From NCBI RefSeq assembly GCF_965284335.1, contig NZ_OZ260076.1: 64,000 bases of DNA. One strand, written 5' to 3'. Of this stretch, positions 60,535 to 64,000 are shown piece after piece (positions within the stretch are counted from its first letter, which is position 1; each line of letters starts with the position of its first letter). The position numbers and the translations under genes are program-made. The notes beneath the pieces were generated by a model. The model was not told the DNA's origin and made no database searches. It saw nothing but the letters and a program-made list of their open reading frames with translations. Origin of the DNA: Tabrizicola_A sp965284335 (lineage in GTDB: Bacteria > Pseudomonadota > Alphaproteobacteria > Rhodobacterales > Rhodobacteraceae).

Positions 60535-60570
60535 CCCGGACCCCCGTGGAGTATTTCAAAAGGCGCAAGA
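60535..60570. repeat. Single-armed GGAGTATTT repeat remnant
   Basis: CCCCCGTGGAGTATTTCAAA resembles one arm of the elements at 769 and 53776 and adjoins a CCCGGGGG-type palindrome. It lies between the Lrp-type gene and the helicase stop. Confidence 0.5.
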
Positions 60571-60595
60571 CCTCAACTGGCGGAGGCGGCCGGGT

Positions 60596-62125
60596 TCAGG
60601 GCTGGTCCCCGTCGGCTGCAAGCTTAAGGGGCGCGGGGCCTTGTTTCAAGTCGGCCACGGTCAAGGGCCCGGTCGGGCGGCCGAGGCGGTTGCGCACCAC
60701 CCACATCAGCCGCTTTTCCGCGCGGGTGATGGCGACATAGGCCAGGCGTTTCCACAAAGGCACGCCTGCTTCGCTGCGGCCTGCCGCGGCGGCGGCGTAA
60801 AGGTCGGGGGCAAAGACCTGCACCGTTTCCCATTGCGAGCCTTGGGCCTTGTGGATGGTGACGGCAGCCCCGTGCAAAAAGGCCGCCCCCATGGTGGCGG
60901 CGTGGGGGATGAAGGGTTCTTCCTCGTCGGGTTTTTCGATCTTGACGATGGAGGCAGCCGAAAGCTGCGGCTCTTCGGCCCCGATGACATGGAGTTTGGC
61001 AAAGCCCGGGCGCGTGCCGGGGCCAAGGTAGATGACTTGCGCCCCTTTGATCAGGCCGCGCGCCTCAAGGTCGATGCGCTTCTTGCGGTGCTTCAGCGGC
61101 AGTTCGATGCCGTCGCAGATCAGGGGTTCACCGGGCAGAAGATCATCTTCGGGCGCGCCATGGGCGGCGCGAAAAGCGGTGATCAGCCGGATGCGGGTGG
61201 CATTGCGCCAAACCAGAACCGGGCTGCGCGCCATGAGATCGGCGTCAACCCGTTCGGCCCAGATCACCCGGTCATCACGCTTGGCCGTTTCTTCGACGAG
61301 GCGTTCGAAATCGTCAAACCCCACCCGTTCATCGGCCAGCGCATGGGCCAGATCAAGGATCGGGTTGTCTTGGGTCTGGCGGTGGATGCGGTGCAGGACC
61401 AACCGCAGGGGGTCTGCCAGCTTGTCAAACACCATGGCGCCACTTTGGCCCACCGGGGCCAGCTGGGCCGGATCGCCAAAAAGGACGAGCGTCGGAAAGA
61501 TCGCGCGCAGGTCATCCAGTTGGCGCTCATCCAGCATCGAGCTTTCATCGACAAAGCCCACATCCAAGGGTTCTTCGCGCCGTTTCCAGCCCTTGATGAA
61601 ATCAGATCCCCGCAGACCCGCCGCCGCCAGCGCGCCAGGAATCGAGGCGACGCTGTCATAAAACGCCTTGGCGCGGTCAAGGGCCAGCTCTGTCAGTCCT
61701 TCGACCACCGGGCGGCTGCCTTGGCCGGTCAGCCATTCGGCGATCTTCTCATATTGCGGGTCATAGACCGGGGTATAAAGGATGCGGTGAATGGTGGTCG
61801 CGGGCACCCCGCGCATGCGCAAGACCGAGGCCGCCTTGTTGGTGGGGGCCAGAATGGCCAATGTGCGGCGGTCCTTGCGACGGCGGGGTTCATAATCGCC
61901 CGACACAAGATCAACGCCTGCGGCCTGCATGGCTTTGTAAAGGCTGGCCAGCAGCATCGTCTTGCCGGACCCCGCCTTGCCCACAATCGCCAGAACCGAA
62001 GATTTGCCTTCGGCCTGCGGGGTCAGCGTGCCCTCGGTCAGGTCAATTCCCATGCCAAGCAGCGTCGCGGAAACCCGGTCATAGGCTTCGGCCTGATCGT
62101 CGGAAAAGGTCAGCGTGGGCAGCAT
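60596..62125 (-). CDS. RecD-like superfamily 1 ATP-dependent DNA helicase
   Basis: This 509-residue helicase has Walker A VGKAGSGKTML near residue 44, LAPTNKAASVL (motif Ia), VDESSMLDERQLDDL (Walker B), LFGDPAQLAPVG (motif III) and a C-terminal UvrD_C_2 part with TIHKAQGSQW and YVAITRAEKRLMWV. Short length and isolation from recB/recC suggest an independent RecD2-like or Dda-like helicase. An upstream in-frame extension is rejected because it would overlap the next gene. The 70-residue upstream gene lies 49 bases away. Confidence 0.88.
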   Translation of the reverse strand: MLPTLTFSDDQAEAYDRVSATLLGMGIDLTEGTLTPQAEGKSSVLAIVGKAGSGKTMLLASLYKAMQAAGVDLVSGDYEPRRRKDRRTLAILAPTNKAASVLRMRGVPATTIHRILYTPVYDPQYEKIAEWLTGQGSRPVVEGLTELALDRAKAFYDSVASIPGALAAAGLRGSDFIKGWKRREEPLDVGFVDESSMLDERQLDDLRAIFPTLVLFGDPAQLAPVGQSGAMVFDKLADPLRLVLHRIHRQTQDNPILDLAHALADERVGFDDFERLVEETAKRDDRVIWAERVDADLMARSPVLVWRNATRIRLITAFRAAHGAPEDDLLPGEPLICDGIELPLKHRKKRIDLEARGLIKGAQVIYLGPGTRPGFAKLHVIGAEEPQLSAASIVKIEKPDEEEPFIPHAATMGAAFLHGAAVTIHKAQGSQWETVQVFAPDLYAAAAAGRSEAGVPLWKRLAYVAITRAEKRLMWVVRNRLGRPTGPLTVADLKQGPAPLKLAADGDQP

Positions 62126-62174
62126 GGCGCGACCATAGGCCAGAGGGGCGACAAGGGCCAGAGGGGCGGCGTGG

Positions 62175-62387
62175 TTAATGCGGCCGGACGCCCGGCAGCC
62201 CGTGGTTCGGTGCCTCGTCTGTCTCGGCGGTTTGGTCGGGTTTGGCGGCGGCCAATGGGGCGGCAGGAAGTTCCGCACGCGCCACGCGCAGGGCTTCATC
62301 CGCCTTGGCAGCTAGGGCCGGCAAGCCATTTGCCTGCGCATAGGCCCGCAGATCGCGCAAAACGTCAAAGATCCAGTCATGACGCAT
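62175..62387 (-). CDS. Small conserved hypothetical protein upstream of the helicase
   Basis: This 70-residue protein has a helical N-terminus (HDWIFDVLRDLRAYAQANGLPALAAKADEALRVAR is residues 3-38) and a disordered Ala/Pro tail. AGAGGT precedes the ATG. No domain is recognised. Its proximity suggests co-transcription with the helicase gene. Confidence 0.65.
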   Translation of the reverse strand: MRHDWIFDVLRDLRAYAQANGLPALAAKADEALRVARAELPAAPLAAAKPDQTAETDEAPNHGLPGVRPH

Positions 62388-62499
62388 GGGGGGACCTCTT
62401 CACAACATCGGATGAACCGGCGCACTCTTTTTGATTCTCTGATCAGTCTAGCGTTGCGAAGGCCAAGAGTCCGACGAATAACGCGTCAGCCAAAAGAAC

Positions 62500-62528
62500 A
62501 ACGCCGCAGTCGGCGGGACTGCGGCGTT
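62500..62528 (-). terminator. Terminator of ccr
   Basis: AACGCCGCAGT (62500-62510) pairs perfectly with ACTGCGGCGTT (62518-62528) around a seven-base loop. On the minus strand it is followed by GTTCTTTTG. It lies 34 bases beyond the ccr stop. Confidence 0.8.
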
Positions 62529-62562
62529 GGTTTGGGCAGATTTCTGTGCTTGGAGCCGAGGG

Positions 62563-63855
<1,293 letters not shown>

Positions 63856-63880
63856 AGGGATCTCCATACAGATATGCGGC

Positions 63881-64000
63881 GCAACAATGCCGCGACGCAG
63901 AATCGACGCGGTTGGAGGCAAGGAATACCCAACATGCGCAACATTGCAATAGGTGCAGCGCAGAAATTGTAATTTTATGTCCGCCGCGTTGCGGCATTGT
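63881..64000. promoter_or_regulatory. Repeated GCAACAnTGC motif in the ccr promoter region
   Basis: GCAACAATGC (63881-63890) and GCAACATTGC (63938-63947) are two copies of one motif. A third, GCATTGT at 63994-64000, is cut by the window edge in reverse orientation. ACAATGCCGCGAC (63884-63896) and GTTGCGGCATTGT (63988-64000) also form an inverted repeat with one mismatch. These are likely regulator sites for ccr or its unseen divergent neighbour. Confidence 0.5.

Noticed and set aside
60320..62434. 704-codon plus-strand frame over the helicase and Lrp-type genes
   Set aside because: It covers two minus-strand genes, their gap and repeats. The translation is compositionally typical of GC-rich antisense.

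Overview
The window is GC-rich chromosomal DNA, and every recognisable gene fits an alphaproteobacterium of the Rhodobacteraceae (Rhodobacter/Paracoccus relatives). The supporting signs are a crotonyl-CoA carboxylase/reductase and MeaB (ethylmalonyl-CoA pathway), a SAM/SAH-type riboswitch in front of metK, the gene orders phoH-ybeY-corC-lnt and aroA-cmk-rpsA-ihfB, and GC-rich dispersed intergenic repeats. I see no rRNA, tRNA, CRISPR array, prophage, transposase or plasmid functions. About 60 protein genes are packed with short gaps, and no gene-free stretch exceeds 300 bases.

Layout. 1-5.3 kb: truncated hrpB, meaB, and the divergent oxyR/katG pair. 5.3-15.8 kb: a minus-strand xylose operon (xylF-xylH-xylG-xylB-xylA) facing a divergent ROK repressor, with a vanadium-haloperoxidase-like gene and a CRTAC1-like FG-GAP gene overlapping its downstream end. 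15.8-24.5 kb: ychF, trpA, lldD, the divergent iolR-like/iolG pair, then a purine-salvage run (mtnP, a DUF2927-like gene, apt) and an unrecognised membrane protein. 24.5-30.5 kb: a SPOR protein, then a minus-strand nucleoside-salvage operon cdd-deoA-deoB-add-upp. 30.8-37.2 kb: maeB, prpE and a LuxU/LuxO-like two-gene phosphorelay. 37.2-46.1 kb: hydrolase, glyA, nadK, cytochrome b561, a TonB-like protein, a possible glycosyltransferase, a GFA protein and miaB. 46.3-51.7 kb: an OmpA-like protein and lipoprotein sharing a Cys-containing motif, then phoH-ybeY-corC-lnt. 51.7-60.2 kb: metK, trmB, aroA, cmk, a nitroreductase, rpsA, ihfB, lapA-like and trpF. 60.2-64 kb: a stand-alone Lrp-type domain, a RecD-like helicase with a small upstream partner, and ccr.

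How the genes work together. MeaB, PrpE, MaeB and Ccr belong to C2/C3 assimilation through the ethylmalonyl-CoA and methylmalonyl-CoA route. The xyl operon covers uptake and entry of xylose into the pentose phosphate pathway. Mtn phosphorylase plus Apt recycle methylthioadenosine, and Cdd-DeoA-DeoB-Add-Upp recycle nucleosides. MetK makes the S-adenosylmethionine used by the neighbouring TrmB and by MiaB.

The items most worth a second look are: (1) a family of at least five short intergenic hairpins with constant flanks and co-varying stems; (2) the haloperoxidase-like/CRTAC1 pair coupled by overlaps to xylA; (3) the LuxU/LuxO-like pair in an alphaproteobacterium; (4) the SAM/SAH riboswitch; (5) the motif shared by the OmpA-like protein and the adjacent lipoprotein. 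No single unmistakably novel system is evident.
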